Source: Kibdelosporangium philippinense (GTDB taxonomy: Bacteria > Actinomycetota > Actinomycetes > Mycobacteriales > Pseudonocardiaceae). From it: a stretch of 64,000 bases of DNA. This document shows, piece by piece, positions 30,801 to 38,362 of this stretch. Below the pieces are notes generated by a model, which was given only the letters and a program-made list of their open reading frames with translations, was not told where the DNA came from and searched no databases. Position 1 is the first letter of the stretch, and every line of letters begins with the position of its first letter. Location of the stretch: the NCBI RefSeq assembly GCF_021390435.2, contig NZ_JAJVCN010000003.1, forward strand, positions 372,001 through 436,000, given 5' to 3'. The position numbers and the translations under genes were made by a program.

Positions 30801-31310
30801 CGGGTTCGCCGCGGCCTCGGCGTTGTGCACGACCAAAACCTGCGAGAAACCGTCCACATCGGCCTTCACTTGCAGGTCAACACCCGGCAGCACCGCACGA
30901 TAAGTAGCCGTGTCCCCGGCAAGCTCAGGTGAAGGCAACTCACCGGGCCACGAGAGCGCAAGCGTTTTCCCGTCTCGTTCCAAGGACGCCATTGGGCTGT
31001 TTCCGCCGCCGGACAGCCGGATCTTCATCGGCGCGACCTTGGGCCGCACCGAACCGTCGGGGTCGCGTACCAAAGTCGTGTCGACCGGCGCCCAGCCTTC
31101 CGGCGTACGAGCCCGGAACGGCCGGACGAACTGCTCAAGGGTCTTTGTCCCAGACGGGTTCTGGAACACCCTGGTGTTCTCGGAACCCAGCTCGGTCAAT
31201 TCGACCGGCTGGTCAGGCACCTCGGACTGCGCCGAGGCCGGTGGCGCGACAGAGCCAAGAGCGCATGCCAGGGCGCACGCCAGCAGGCGTGCGGATCTTC
31301 GCGATGTCAA
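27840..31310 (-). CDS. Secreted FG-GAP/VCBS repeat protein with C-terminal ricin-type lectin domain
   Basis: A 1,156-aa exported protein. Signal: MTSRRSARLLACALACALGS...APPASA. The N-terminal ~470 residues look like the DNRLRE-type beta-rich region found next to RHS genes (QNRWVSVDSYSPNTEYWDLD). Ig-like segments follow (PDGDNVKARLEILDG, DRTRPVPPTIT), then five or six FG-GAP calcium-binding blades (DTNGDRRADFAML, DFDGDGRGDIAVL, DFDADGDDDLAVF, DFDGDGDDDIAGF, DFNGDGRGDIASL). The end is a beta-trefoil with QQQDCAASAAHQQFELDR, KCLDIPGW and QWTC. TTG start after AAGGGGACATCGC. Probably carbohydrate-binding at the surface; convergent to the RHS/immunity pair. Confidence 0.85.
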   Translation of the reverse strand: MTSRRSARLLACALACALGSVAPPASAQSEVPDQPVELTELGSENTRVFQNPSGTKTLEQFVRPFRARTPEGWAPVDTTLVRDPDGSVRPKVAPMKIRLSGGGNSPMASLERDGKTLALSWPGELPSPELAGDTATYRAVLPGVDLQVKADVDGFSQVLVVHNAEAAANPALREIKFKASGLPVKAGDNGKTTAVDDSGNIIFESGPPTMWETPAAARSAVAPEIDHRPMDLRVGNGELTVVPDAGMLTSPHTNFPLYIDPSYSGTQNRWVSVDSYSPNTEYWDLDRDTARVGLQTFKSPHGLHRSFFQVNTSPIAGAQVLNTWFAITLDHSGACAATPVDLYHTKGIEAGTKITWNTTTESGTDKKWWLTKLDSRSGNANEGGGCTTTQPDLPMEFSSAALKTLVQNTANAKTGTLTFGLRAPNEGSNAQWKKFYFNTARLVVEFNNKPSVPTNFTTVPPTPCGTAAAPVALNTASPTFSSIASDPDGDNVKARLEILDGNTVVHASDTPLFRSGGAFSWSPVAAGVLPDNQPTKVFNYRARIMDALIAGPDSPSCYFTVDRTRPVPPTITSTDFPDNTPVRSVGELGTVKFSGTDTDIAGFRYGFQQDKTTMWVAADAPGSATVPITVWDDNSSRPLYVRAVDKAGNISPLSPAWTLTAQIRTVPGAAIRGDTNGDRRADFAMLFDQGNGRTAAWNFLSTGTGFSSGYVGWDTDVSGGFPLYRIKSANGDFDGDGRGDIAVLREDPDRKVRLYLLRSDSNRFDAESEPAWTGDYRLSHLRITAGDFDADGDDDLAVFQGLPGAQTKLWLHRSGGGVFAAPVQQWEGALDINHLSPVAGDFDGDGDDDIAGFRGAPGTLQTKLFLHVSNGSSFAAPVSQWESTAFDRSKATFVTTNVNGDAEGKDEIVASYNRGGTSTQVQIFTAGSPWSVSTGWESTAFDSLKSSLAAGDFNGDGRGDIASLYDTGNGQRQMYTFVSNGTTFADKRTDWQGEVADVADAVYIEPGRRYRLQPSHSEKCTGIPAGNVADGGPFQQQDCAASAAHQQFELDRIGSTPYFQIKTDAGKCLDIPGWKHEDNVAIGQWTCEPTGAPQANQQFRLDYVSGSGMDVVVQPRIIHSDKCVTVAGGSTANNTAVTQVACSGAAHQRYVLRIEP

Positions 31311-31453
31311 GCGATGTCCCCTTCAGACACGAAGGCGGGGACTCGCAGCGGCACCCCCCACGGAACCGTTGTAGCCCAGGCCAATCTTCCCCGCGCGCGA
31401 ATCCTCGCAAATCTCCGGCACGAAGAACATGGCCGTTGCAACGACCGGCAGCC

Positions 31454-31499
31454 CTCGTGAGTGGTTAGCAGGGTTAGAACACGCCTAACCACTCACGAG
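31454..31499. terminator. Palindrome family copy 3
   Basis: 15-bp perfect arms CTCGTGAGTGGTTAG and complement, with CAGGGTTAGAACACGC between. It lies 14 nt beyond the ftsY stop, so it probably ends the ftsY transcript. It shares the right-hand flank (GAGTC(C)CACGCTGGGA) with copy 4 at 58978, which implies the two descend from a longer common unit. The 140 bp between this copy and the FG-GAP gene hold that gene's promoter; no other element seen. Confidence 0.8.
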
Positions 31500-31513
31500 T
31501 CCCACGCTGGGAG

Positions 31514-32791
31514 TTAGCCCAGGAGGGCGTCGACAAACGCGCCTGGCTCGAAGGGCGCGAGGTCGTCGGCGCCTTCACCGAGGCCGACCAGCTTCACCGG
31601 GACGCCGAGTTCACGCTGGACCTGGAAGACAATGCCGCCCTTGGCCGTGCCATCGAGCTTGGTGAGCACGATCCCGGTCACGTCCACGACCTCGGAGAAC
31701 ACCCGCGCCTGGGTCAGCCCGTTCTGGCCGGTGGTCGCGTCAAGGACAAGCAGCACCTCGTCGATCTTGGCCTGCTTCTCCACCACACGCTTGACCTTGC
31801 CGAGCTCGTCCATCAGGCCGGTCTTGGTGTGCAGACGCCCCGCGGTGTCCACGAGGACCGCGTCCACGCCAGCGTCGGTGCCACGCTTGACGGCATCGAA
31901 AGCCACAGCAGCGGGGTCGGCGCCTTCCTTGCCACGAACGACCTCAGCCCCAACCCGACTGGCCCACGTGGCGAGCTGCTCAGCGGCGGCCGCACGGAAC
32001 GTGTCAGCAGCACCCAGCAGAACGGAACGGCCATCGGCGACTAGAACCCGGGCAAGCTTGCCGGTCGTGGTCGTCTTGCCGGTGCCGTTGACGCCCACGA
32101 CCAGTACAACCGCAGGCTTGGACTCGTGTGGAAGCGCACGTACCGAGCGGTCCATCTCGGGGTGCAAGGCCTCGACGAGCACCGAACGTAGGACCGCGCG
32201 AGCCTCGTCGGCCGTACGGACGCCACGAGACGTCATTTCGCCGCGAAGCTTCGAGATGATCTCGGCGGTTGTGGCGGCGCCGAGGTCCGCGAGCAACAAC
32301 GTGTCCTCGATGTCGGTCCACGAGTCCTCGTCCAGGTCACCCGCGCCCAGCAGGCCGAGCAGGCTCTGCCCGAAGGTCGACCGGGACCGCGCCAGCTTGC
32401 CGCGCAGCCGCTCAAGACGGCCCGAAGTCGGCTCGATCTTGTCGATTTCCTGCGGCTTCTCCTCGACTTCGAGGGAATCCGGCAGTGCGATGTCGACTAT
32501 GTCCCGTTTCTCGGAATCCCGGGGCACTGAGGCGTCGTCGCCAACGCCCGGCTGGCCGTCGACCTCGGTGCGGTCCTCAACCGGGTGCACCGGGGGCTCG
32601 ACAGTGGTCGTACCGCCCGATGACAGGCTGATCCCGCTACCCGCCTGATACTTCGCCCGGTCCTCGACCGACTTGCGCTCCGTGTCGGTCAAGTTCACCC
32701 GGCGGCGCTTGGCCAGCACCAGTCCGGTGACCACGGCGACGGCGATCAGGACCAGGACAACCGCGAGGATCACGATGAGTTCGGTGGACAC
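31514..32791 (-). CDS. ftsY: Signal recognition particle receptor FtsY
   Basis: SRP receptor GTPase that docks Ffh-bound ribosomes at the membrane. The GTG at 32789-32791 (VSTELIVILAVVLVLIAVAV) places a transmembrane anchor at the N-terminus, as in actinobacterial FtsY. GAGG lies 8 nt upstream. 425 aa: anchor, acidic A domain (residues ~50-125), and an NG domain with GVNGTGKTTTTGKLA (G1), DTFRAAAAEQLATWA, DTAGRLHTK (G3), TKLDGTAKGG (G4) and GLGEGADDLAPFEP. The reading frame continues further upstream without any start signal. Confidence 0.95.
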   Translation of the reverse strand: MSTELIVILAVVLVLIAVAVVTGLVLAKRRRVNLTDTERKSVEDRAKYQAGSGISLSSGGTTTVEPPVHPVEDRTEVDGQPGVGDDASVPRDSEKRDIVDIALPDSLEVEEKPQEIDKIEPTSGRLERLRGKLARSRSTFGQSLLGLLGAGDLDEDSWTDIEDTLLLADLGAATTAEIISKLRGEMTSRGVRTADEARAVLRSVLVEALHPEMDRSVRALPHESKPAVVLVVGVNGTGKTTTTGKLARVLVADGRSVLLGAADTFRAAAAEQLATWASRVGAEVVRGKEGADPAAVAFDAVKRGTDAGVDAVLVDTAGRLHTKTGLMDELGKVKRVVEKQAKIDEVLLVLDATTGQNGLTQARVFSEVVDVTGIVLTKLDGTAKGGIVFQVQRELGVPVKLVGLGEGADDLAPFEPGAFVDALLG

Positions 32792-32906
32792 CCCGCCATC
32801 CTCGCATCCATAGCTTCGACAAGCTTCAACGTTATTTAACTCGATTAGGTCAAGAGTTAACGACGAGTCTTGCCATATCCCGTTGTGTGGAATACACCAC
32901 AGGTCT
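32792..32906. promoter_or_regulatory. Divergent ftsY/anmK promoter region with two inverted repeats
   Basis: TTAACTC (32837-32843) and GAGTTAA (32855-32861) form an inverted repeat with an 11-bp centre. GTGTGGAATACACCAC (32885-32900), just ahead of the anmK ATG, is a second short palindrome. The second resembles GntR-type operators in outline, and amino-sugar genes are often GntR-controlled. Neither has a confirmed match to a known consensus. Confidence 0.35.
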
Positions 32907-34058
32907 ATGGACGCCAGCAGGGTCGTCGGCCTCATCTCTGGCACGTCGGTGGACGCCATCGACGCGGCCTTGGCCGACATGCGGCTGTCCGCGGACACTA
33001 TCGAGCTGACCCCGGTAGGGCATCTCGAAGTCGCCTACCCAGCGGACCTGCGCGACGATCTGCTCAACGCCACTTCCTGCAATTCAGAGCGGATGTGCAG
33101 ACTCGACACGCGAATAGGACAATCCTTCGCCAATGCAGCCGCGACTGCCATCCGCGAACTCGGCGCCGCCGACGTGATCGCGTCACTGGGACAAACCGTC
33201 TACCACTGGGTGGAGGACGGTATTTGCCGCGGAACGCTCCAACTGGGACAACCCGCGTGGATCGCCGAAAAGACCGGCCTGCCGGTGATCTCGGACCTAC
33301 GCGCCCGTGACGTCGCCGCGGGCGGGCACGGCGCCCCGCTCGCCGGACTGTTCGACCGCCTCTGGCTGCAGAACGAAGTCGCGCTGAACATTGGTGGAAT
33401 CGCCAACATCACGCTGCCCAACATCACATTGTCAGGAGCGATCGCGTATGACACCGGTCCTGGCAACGCGTTGCTCGACGCAGCCGCGGAAGTGCTGACA
33501 GGCCAACGATTCGACGAGGACGGCGCGCTCGCCAAGGCAGGCACGGTCCGCCAAGACCTGCTCGATGTCCTGCTGGCCGACGAGTACTACCGACTGCCCG
33601 CGCCGAAGTCGACCGGCAAGGAACACTTCAACATCGGCTATCTGAAAGCCGCACTGGCCAAGGTTGACGAGGTCACCGGACCGGACCTGATGGCCACGCT
33701 GGTCGAACTGACTGCCGTCACAATCGCCGACGCGTGTGCCGGGCATCGCGTAGTCGCCTCCGGCGGCGGGGTCCGCAACCCCGCGTTGATGGCCGCGCTG
33801 GCTCGCCGCTTGGACATCGTGACAAGTGATGGACTGGGGATTGCGAGTGACGCCAAGGAGGCCTATCTCACCGCCGTGCTCGGTTTCCTGACCTGGCACG
33901 GGATCCCTGCCGATCCGCGGACCGGCGCGGCAGGACCGCGACTGCTCGGCAGCATCACGCCGGGCCGCGATCCACTGCGCATGCCGGCGCCCGCGACAAC
34001 CACCGTGAGGCGTTTGCGTGTCGTAGCACCACTGGGAGGGTCTCATGCGCGTCCTTGA
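32907..34058 (+). CDS. anmK: Anhydro-N-acetylmuramic acid kinase
   Basis: Cytoplasmic cell-wall recycling kinase that cleaves and phosphorylates 1,6-anhydro-MurNAc to MurNAc-6-P. 383 aa. ASKHA-fold landmarks: VVGLISGTSVDAIDAAL (phosphate 1), LGQTVYHWVEDG, LQLGQPAWIAEKTGLPVISD, the catalytic Asp in VISDLRARDVAAGGHGAPLA, LNIGGIANIT, YDTGPGNALLDA, and GGGVRNPALMAAL. ATG at 32907 chosen since the fold begins there. Overlaps the SSS transporter by 14 nt, suggesting coupled uptake and phosphorylation. Confidence 0.93.
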   Translation: MDASRVVGLISGTSVDAIDAALADMRLSADTIELTPVGHLEVAYPADLRDDLLNATSCNSERMCRLDTRIGQSFANAAATAIRELGAADVIASLGQTVYHWVEDGICRGTLQLGQPAWIAEKTGLPVISDLRARDVAAGGHGAPLAGLFDRLWLQNEVALNIGGIANITLPNITLSGAIAYDTGPGNALLDAAAEVLTGQRFDEDGALAKAGTVRQDLLDVLLADEYYRLPAPKSTGKEHFNIGYLKAALAKVDEVTGPDLMATLVELTAVTIADACAGHRVVASGGGVRNPALMAALARRLDIVTSDGLGIASDAKEAYLTAVLGFLTWHGIPADPRTGAAGPRLLGSITPGRDPLRMPAPATTTVRRLRVVAPLGGSHARP

Positions 34059-35619
34059 TCTGCTCATCATCGCGATCTTCTTAGTCGGCATGCCGTTGAT
34101 CGGGGTGCTGATCGGCGGCAGGCAGAAATCGTCGGACGACTACTTCGTCGGTGAGTCCAAGATCCGGTGGTGGGTTGTCTGCCTGTCGGTGGTCTCCGCG
34201 GAGACGTCCACGCTGACGGTGTTGAGTGTGCCGACGGTTGCCTACCTCGCGGCACCCGGCGCGGGTGGGATGACTTTCCTGTCGCTGGCTCTTGGTTACG
34301 TGATCGGCCGCATTGTCGTGTCGTACGTGCTGCTGCCCAAGTACATCGCCGGTGATCTGGTGACGGCGTACGCCTTCCTCGGCAAGCGGTTCGGCGGCGG
34401 GATCCAGAGCACGGCGTCAATGACGTTCCTGTTCACGCGGCTGCTAGCGGACGGACTGCGCCTGTTCGCCACCGCCATCCCGATCAAGGTGGTGCTGGCC
34501 AGCCTCGGCCTGCCGGACGTGAACTACTGGTGGATCGTTGCCGCACTGGGCATCGCGATGGTCGTCTACAGCTACTTCGGCGGTGTGCGCGCGGTGGTCT
34601 GGGTCGACGCGATCCAGATGCTCTGGTACGTCCTCGGCGCGGCCGCGGTGATCATCGTGCTGGCAGGCAAGCTGCCAGACGGGTGGCTCGGCCGGGCAGC
34701 GGACGCGAACAAGTTCCAGATGTTCGACTTCTCCTCGGCGGTGTTGAGCAACCAGTACGCGTTGATCACCGCGGTGGTCGGTGGCGCGGTCCTGTCGATG
34801 TCGTCGCACGGTGCCGACCAGTTGATCGTGCAACGGCTGATGGCGACACGAGACGTCAAGGCAAGCCAGAAAGCGCTGATCGGCAGCGGAATCGTGGTGT
34901 TCCTGCAGTTCGCGCTGTTCCTGTTCATCGGAGTGATGCTGTGGGCGTTCTACAACGGCGCTTCGCCGACACAGGGGCTCGGGCTGAACAACAACGACGA
35001 ACTGTTCGCCAGTTTCATCGTGAACGAACTGCCGACCGGTCTGTCCGGATTCGTCCTCGCCGGAATCCTCGCTGCCGCACTGAGTTCGTCGCTCGGCGCA
35101 CTGGCGTCATCGACGGTGACGGATGTGTACCAGAAAGTAGTGCGGCGCAAGCTGACCGACGCCGAGCTGTTCCGTCAGGGTCGCATTTGGACAGTGATAT
35201 GGGCTGCGGTGCTCGTGGTGGTCGCCGGGCTGTTCGCGACGTTCTTCCGGCGCGGCGAGCCGATCGTCGAGCAGGGTCTGTCCATCGCGGGATTCACCTC
35301 CGGCGCGCTGCTCGGCGCGTTCCTGCTCGGCCTGATCTTCCGTAAGGCAAGGCAATTGGACGCGATCGTGGCATTCGTGACCACGGTTGTCGTAGTGGCT
35401 CTTGTCATTCTCGGGCTGAAGTTCACCAAGGCAACGGGTGAGTTCCTCGCGATCGACTTCGGCAAGCCGACCGCGACCTCGGTCAGCCTGGCGTATCCGT
35501 GGTACCCGGTGCTCGGCGTGGTGATCACGCTGATTGTCGGCGGGCTGATGTCGTTGCGGCACCGGACACCCGCTACTCCGCCGGACACCGAACAACCAGC
35601 CGCGGTCAAAGCCGCGTAA
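34045..35619 (+). CDS. Sodium:solute symporter (SSS family), probable sugar/amino-sugar importer
   Basis: A 524-aa membrane protein with ~13 helices of the LeuT-fold SSS family. Landmarks: DYFVGESKIRWWVVCLSVVS AET (TM1-2 region), GYVIGRIVVSYVLLPKY, FTRLLADGLRLFATAIPI, YSYFGGVRAVVWVDAIQML and SSHGADQLIVQRLMATRD, ending with AGILAAALSSSLGALASS (the Na+-site serines). It starts inside the end of anmK (14-nt overlap). Transport of anhydro-muropeptide sugars, MurNAc or sialic acid is inferred from this coupling; SSS proteins also carry inositol, proline or pantothenate. Confidence 0.85.
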   Translation: MRVLDLLIIAIFLVGMPLIGVLIGGRQKSSDDYFVGESKIRWWVVCLSVVSAETSTLTVLSVPTVAYLAAPGAGGMTFLSLALGYVIGRIVVSYVLLPKYIAGDLVTAYAFLGKRFGGGIQSTASMTFLFTRLLADGLRLFATAIPIKVVLASLGLPDVNYWWIVAALGIAMVVYSYFGGVRAVVWVDAIQMLWYVLGAAAVIIVLAGKLPDGWLGRAADANKFQMFDFSSAVLSNQYALITAVVGGAVLSMSSHGADQLIVQRLMATRDVKASQKALIGSGIVVFLQFALFLFIGVMLWAFYNGASPTQGLGLNNNDELFASFIVNELPTGLSGFVLAGILAAALSSSLGALASSTVTDVYQKVVRRKLTDAELFRQGRIWTVIWAAVLVVVAGLFATFFRRGEPIVEQGLSIAGFTSGALLGAFLLGLIFRKARQLDAIVAFVTTVVVVALVILGLKFTKATGEFLAIDFGKPTATSVSLAYPWYPVLGVVITLIVGGLMSLRHRTPATPPDTEQPAAVKAA

Positions 35620-35627
35620 AGGCGCAG

Positions 35628-35676
35628 CCCCTCCCAAGGGTGAAGGAGTCTATTGTGGGAGCACCTTTGGGAGGGG
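35628..35676 (+). promoter_or_regulatory. Long inverted repeat spanning the ribosome site of the TetR gene
   Basis: CCCCTCCCAAGGGTG (35628-35642) pairs with CACCTTTGGGAGGGG (35662-35676), 14 of 15 positions, separated by 19 nt. The right arm contains GGGAGGGG, the only ribosome site ahead of the TetR ATG at 35687. The left arm begins 8 nt after the transporter stop. It could be an operator, a terminator without a U-run, or a hairpin masking translation. Confidence 0.6.
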
Positions 35677-35686
35677 ACGGCATCTC

Positions 35687-36325
35687 ATGACCGGCACGCG
35701 TGCACCACGCAGGCACTACGGCGGCAGGTCCGATGCGCAACGGCGAGCCGAGCGCCACGAACGCCTGATGGAAGCCGGACTCGAACTGTTCGGATCCGAC
35801 GGCTACGCGGCGACGTCGATCGAACGGCTCTGCGCGACGGCAAGCGTGTCCACCAGGAACTTCTACGAAGAGTTCCCAGGCAGGGAGGCACTGCTGGTCG
35901 CATTGCACGATCGAATCACCCAACGGGCAATGGAGAACGCCCTCAAAGCACTGGCCGGCTGCGAGGAAGATCCCCTGCGCGAACGCGTGGGGAAGATGGT
36001 GCGGGCGTACATCAACACCACCTCAAGCGATCCGAAGTGGACAAGACTGGCGTACGTCGAAGTAGTCGGCGTGTCGCCGAACGTCGAACAACATCGGCTG
36101 CAATGGCGGGAACGCATCATCGAGTTCCTGGTCAGCGAGGCCAATCGGGCCGTACACAGAGGTGAGGCCGCGGCCCGCGACTTCCACCTGACCGCGGTCG
36201 CGTTCATCGGCGCGGTCAACGAACTCGTGTACTACTGGTCGATGCACAACCGCAGCAGGCCATTGGACCAACTGTGCGACGAGGTCACCCGGTTGGCGGT
36301 GGCGGCGATCACGGCGCCTTCCTGA
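35687..36325 (+). CDS. TetR-family transcriptional regulator
   Basis: 212 aa. The N-terminal DNA-binding domain is typical: RLMEAGLELFGSDGYAATSI, ERLCATASVSTRNFYEEFPG (recognition helix), REALLVALHDRI. The C-terminal ligand domain is helical (VGKMVRAYINTTSSDPKWTR, VAFIGAVNELVYYWSMHNRS). Lies 67 nt after the SSS gene on the same strand, so it may control the anmK operon or itself via the inverted repeat at 35628-35676. Its last 17 nt overlap the convergent YceI gene. Ligand unknown. Confidence 0.88.
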   Translation: MTGTRAPRRHYGGRSDAQRRAERHERLMEAGLELFGSDGYAATSIERLCATASVSTRNFYEEFPGREALLVALHDRITQRAMENALKALAGCEEDPLRERVGKMVRAYINTTSSDPKWTRLAYVEVVGVSPNVEQHRLQWRERIIEFLVSEANRAVHRGEAAARDFHLTAVAFIGAVNELVYYWSMHNRSRPLDQLCDEVTRLAVAAITAPS

Positions 36326-37001
36326 GGTTCAGCAATACCTCGATCACACCGTTGTCCTCGATGTCGATCCCCGGAATTCCGGGATCCGGGATGCGGTAGT
36401 CCGCGAACATCACCGGAATGCTCGTCTGCACCTGAATACTGTCGTTGCCGCGCACCACACTCAGGTCTGCCCGCACAGCTTTGCTGACACCGCGCAAGGT
36501 GAGCTGGCCGGTGGCTTTGACAGTCACCTTCTGCCCGGCGGCTGGTACGGCGCCGAAATCGACCGGCCCCTGCAGCGCGAAGGTCGACGTCGGGAACTGG
36601 GACACCGACATGATCTGGTCACGGAAGTTCGCATCCCTGCCGCTCTTGTCGGTCGCCACGGACCCCATGTCCACCGTGACCGTGCCGCTGGTGATCTGGG
36701 TACCGCCGAGCGCGACCGTGCCAGTCACCTTGCCCGTCCGGCCGACCGCTGTGGTGTCCTGGCCGAACAAGATCTCCTTCACCCGGTACCCCGCCTGCGA
36801 ACCCTCCGACACAGCCCACGTCCCGTCGACCGGGACGGCCGCGCCGCCACCACCCTGCTGGCCCTCTCCCAGTGCCAGTTCCTGGGCAGGAGGCTCGGAG
36901 AGCACGTTGATGTAGAACCACGGGCCACCGACGAACGCCAGCAGTCCCAGCGCGATCGCGCCGATCAGCCACGCTTTCCAGTGCCGTTTGAATCTGCCCA
37001 T
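36309..37001 (-). CDS. YceI-family lipid-binding protein with N-terminal membrane anchor
   Basis: 230 aa. N-terminal anchor: WKAWLIGAIALGLLAFVGGP after MGRFKRH. The YceI lipocalin-like barrel follows: DGTWAVSEGSQAGYRVKEIL, TGTVALGGTQITSGTVTVDM, DQIMSVSQFPTSTFALQG, GQLTLRGVSKAVRADLSV. YceI proteins bind isoprenoid chains in the envelope. ATG at 36999-37001 is favoured over the longer frame because the anchor starts there. Divergent from the beta-propeller gene (139-bp gap) and overlapping the TetR gene tail by 17 nt. Confidence 0.85.
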   Translation of the reverse strand: MGRFKRHWKAWLIGAIALGLLAFVGGPWFYINVLSEPPAQELALGEGQQGGGGAAVPVDGTWAVSEGSQAGYRVKEILFGQDTTAVGRTGKVTGTVALGGTQITSGTVTVDMGSVATDKSGRDANFRDQIMSVSQFPTSTFALQGPVDFGAVPAAGQKVTVKATGQLTLRGVSKAVRADLSVVRGNDSIQVQTSIPVMFADYRIPDPGIPGIDIEDNGVIEVLLNLRKAP

Positions 37002-37140
37002 GCCGGTACTACGCCGCCGCCTTCGATTGGGTTCATTGGCCGCCGCGGACAGTCGACGGCCGATCCGTTGGCGTGCCCGGCCTTGGCGCGGGGTCACGCC
37101 GGAAAACAGACTTGTTACCCCTCGTACGAGAGGAGTTCCG

Positions 37141-38310
37141 ATGCGCTCAAAGCGGCTGACGGCTGCCGCCGTGGGTGTTCTCCTCGCCCTCACCGGCGTC
37201 GTTCCAGCGCAGGCCCAGCAGCTCAGGGACGTCGTGCTGATCGGCAACGCGCAGGCGGGCACCGTCAGCTTCCTCGACGGCCACACATTCCAGGTGATCG
37301 GCACCCTCGATGCCATCCCCGACCTCGAACAGCGGCTCGCCGCGATGAACCCGGTCGAACGGATCGGGTACGAGACGGTGAACCGCATCCAGGGATACAA
37401 GAAGTTCGTCGACGACATCGCGCTTTCCCCCGACGGCAAGACGTTGTACGTCTCGCGCGGCAACCTCGCCGACGTGGTCGCCTACGACGTGGCGAGCAGG
37501 CGCCAGCTTTGGCGTACCAAGGTGGAAGGCTTCAAGGCCGACCACGCGGCGATCTCGCCGGACGGCACCCAGTTCATCGTCTCCGCGCTGAGTGTCGAGA
37601 AGGCGCACGTCTACGACACGAGGACCGGCGCGATCGTCAAAACCTTCGCTACCGGCGCCTATCCGCACGGCAACGACTACGCGCCGGACAACAAGACGCT
37701 GTACAACTCCAGTATCGGCAACGTGTCGCTGAGCAAGGCCTTCAACTGGGCCAAAGGCAAGCGCCAGCTGACCGCGGTCGACCCGGCGACCTGGACGGTC
37801 AAGCGCACGTACCAGTTCGAGTACGGCATCCGGCCCGCGCTGTTCATGCCGGACAACAAGACGATGTACGCGCAGCTCTCTTATCTCAACGGTCTGGTCG
37901 AGTACGACCTGCAGGCCGGGCGGATCGTACGGACCGTCCAGTTGCCGTTCAGCGAGAAGGCCGCGGCGATGGACGTCAACGACTACCCGCAGAACTCCGC
38001 GCACCACGGGATGGCGTATTCCGGTGACCGGATATGCGCCGCGGGCACGATCGACGACTACACCGTCCTGCTCGACCGGCCGGGCCTGGGCGCGAAGGGA
38101 TACGTGCACTATCCGACCGACAGCCTGCCGTACTGGACGCTGACGAGTGTCGACGGAAAGCACTGTCTGGTGTCACTGAGTAAGCGCAACGCCATCTCAG
38201 TCATCGATTACGCAACGGCGAAAGAGGTCGCGTCGATCCCTGTCGGGCACTTCCCGCAGCGTGAGCGGCTCGGCGTGCTCAGCGAGGCAGCGGTCGCGTC
38301 ATTTGGCTGA
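37141..38310 (+). CDS. Secreted YncE-like beta-propeller protein
   Basis: 389 aa. Signal peptide MRSKRLTAAAVGVLLALTGV...AQAQ. Blades of the YVTN/YncE type follow: VVLIGNAQAGTVSFLDGHTF, DDIALSPDGKTLYVSRGNLA, AAISPDGTQFIVSALS, YAPDNKTLYNSSIGNVS, FMPDNKTMYAQLS, ISVIDYATAKEVASIPVGHF. GAGAGGAG precedes the ATG. No enzymatic motif seen; a surface binding or scaffold role is likely. Its stop is 5 nt before the hairpin that leads into the PucR-type gene. Confidence 0.8.
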   Translation: MRSKRLTAAAVGVLLALTGVVPAQAQQLRDVVLIGNAQAGTVSFLDGHTFQVIGTLDAIPDLEQRLAAMNPVERIGYETVNRIQGYKKFVDDIALSPDGKTLYVSRGNLADVVAYDVASRRQLWRTKVEGFKADHAAISPDGTQFIVSALSVEKAHVYDTRTGAIVKTFATGAYPHGNDYAPDNKTLYNSSIGNVSLSKAFNWAKGKRQLTAVDPATWTVKRTYQFEYGIRPALFMPDNKTMYAQLSYLNGLVEYDLQAGRIVRTVQLPFSEKAAAMDVNDYPQNSAHHGMAYSGDRICAAGTIDDYTVLLDRPGLGAKGYVHYPTDSLPYWTLTSVDGKHCLVSLSKRNAISVIDYATAKEVASIPVGHFPQRERLGVLSEAAVASFG

Positions 38311-38315
38311 TCAGT

Positions 38316-38357
38316 CCTCCTCGCAATACCTTCACCGATGAAGGTTTTGCGAGGAGG
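38316..38357 (+). promoter_or_regulatory. 19-bp-stem hairpin containing the ribosome site of the PucR-type gene
   Basis: CCTCCTCGCAATACCTTCA (38316-38334) pairs with its near-perfect complement at 38339-38357 (18 of 19) around the 4-nt centre CCGA. The right arm ends GCGAGGAGG, the ribosome site 5 nt before the ATG at 38363. As RNA it would bury that site. It starts 5 nt after the previous stop codon. Possible roles: operator of the PucR-type protein, terminator of the propeller gene, or translational switch. Confidence 0.75.
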
Positions 38358-38362
38358 CAAAG

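Noticed and set aside
32791-32998. Extended FtsY N-terminus
   Set aside because: The extra residues lack a start signal, run into the divergent anmK gene and precede a normal N-terminal anchor.
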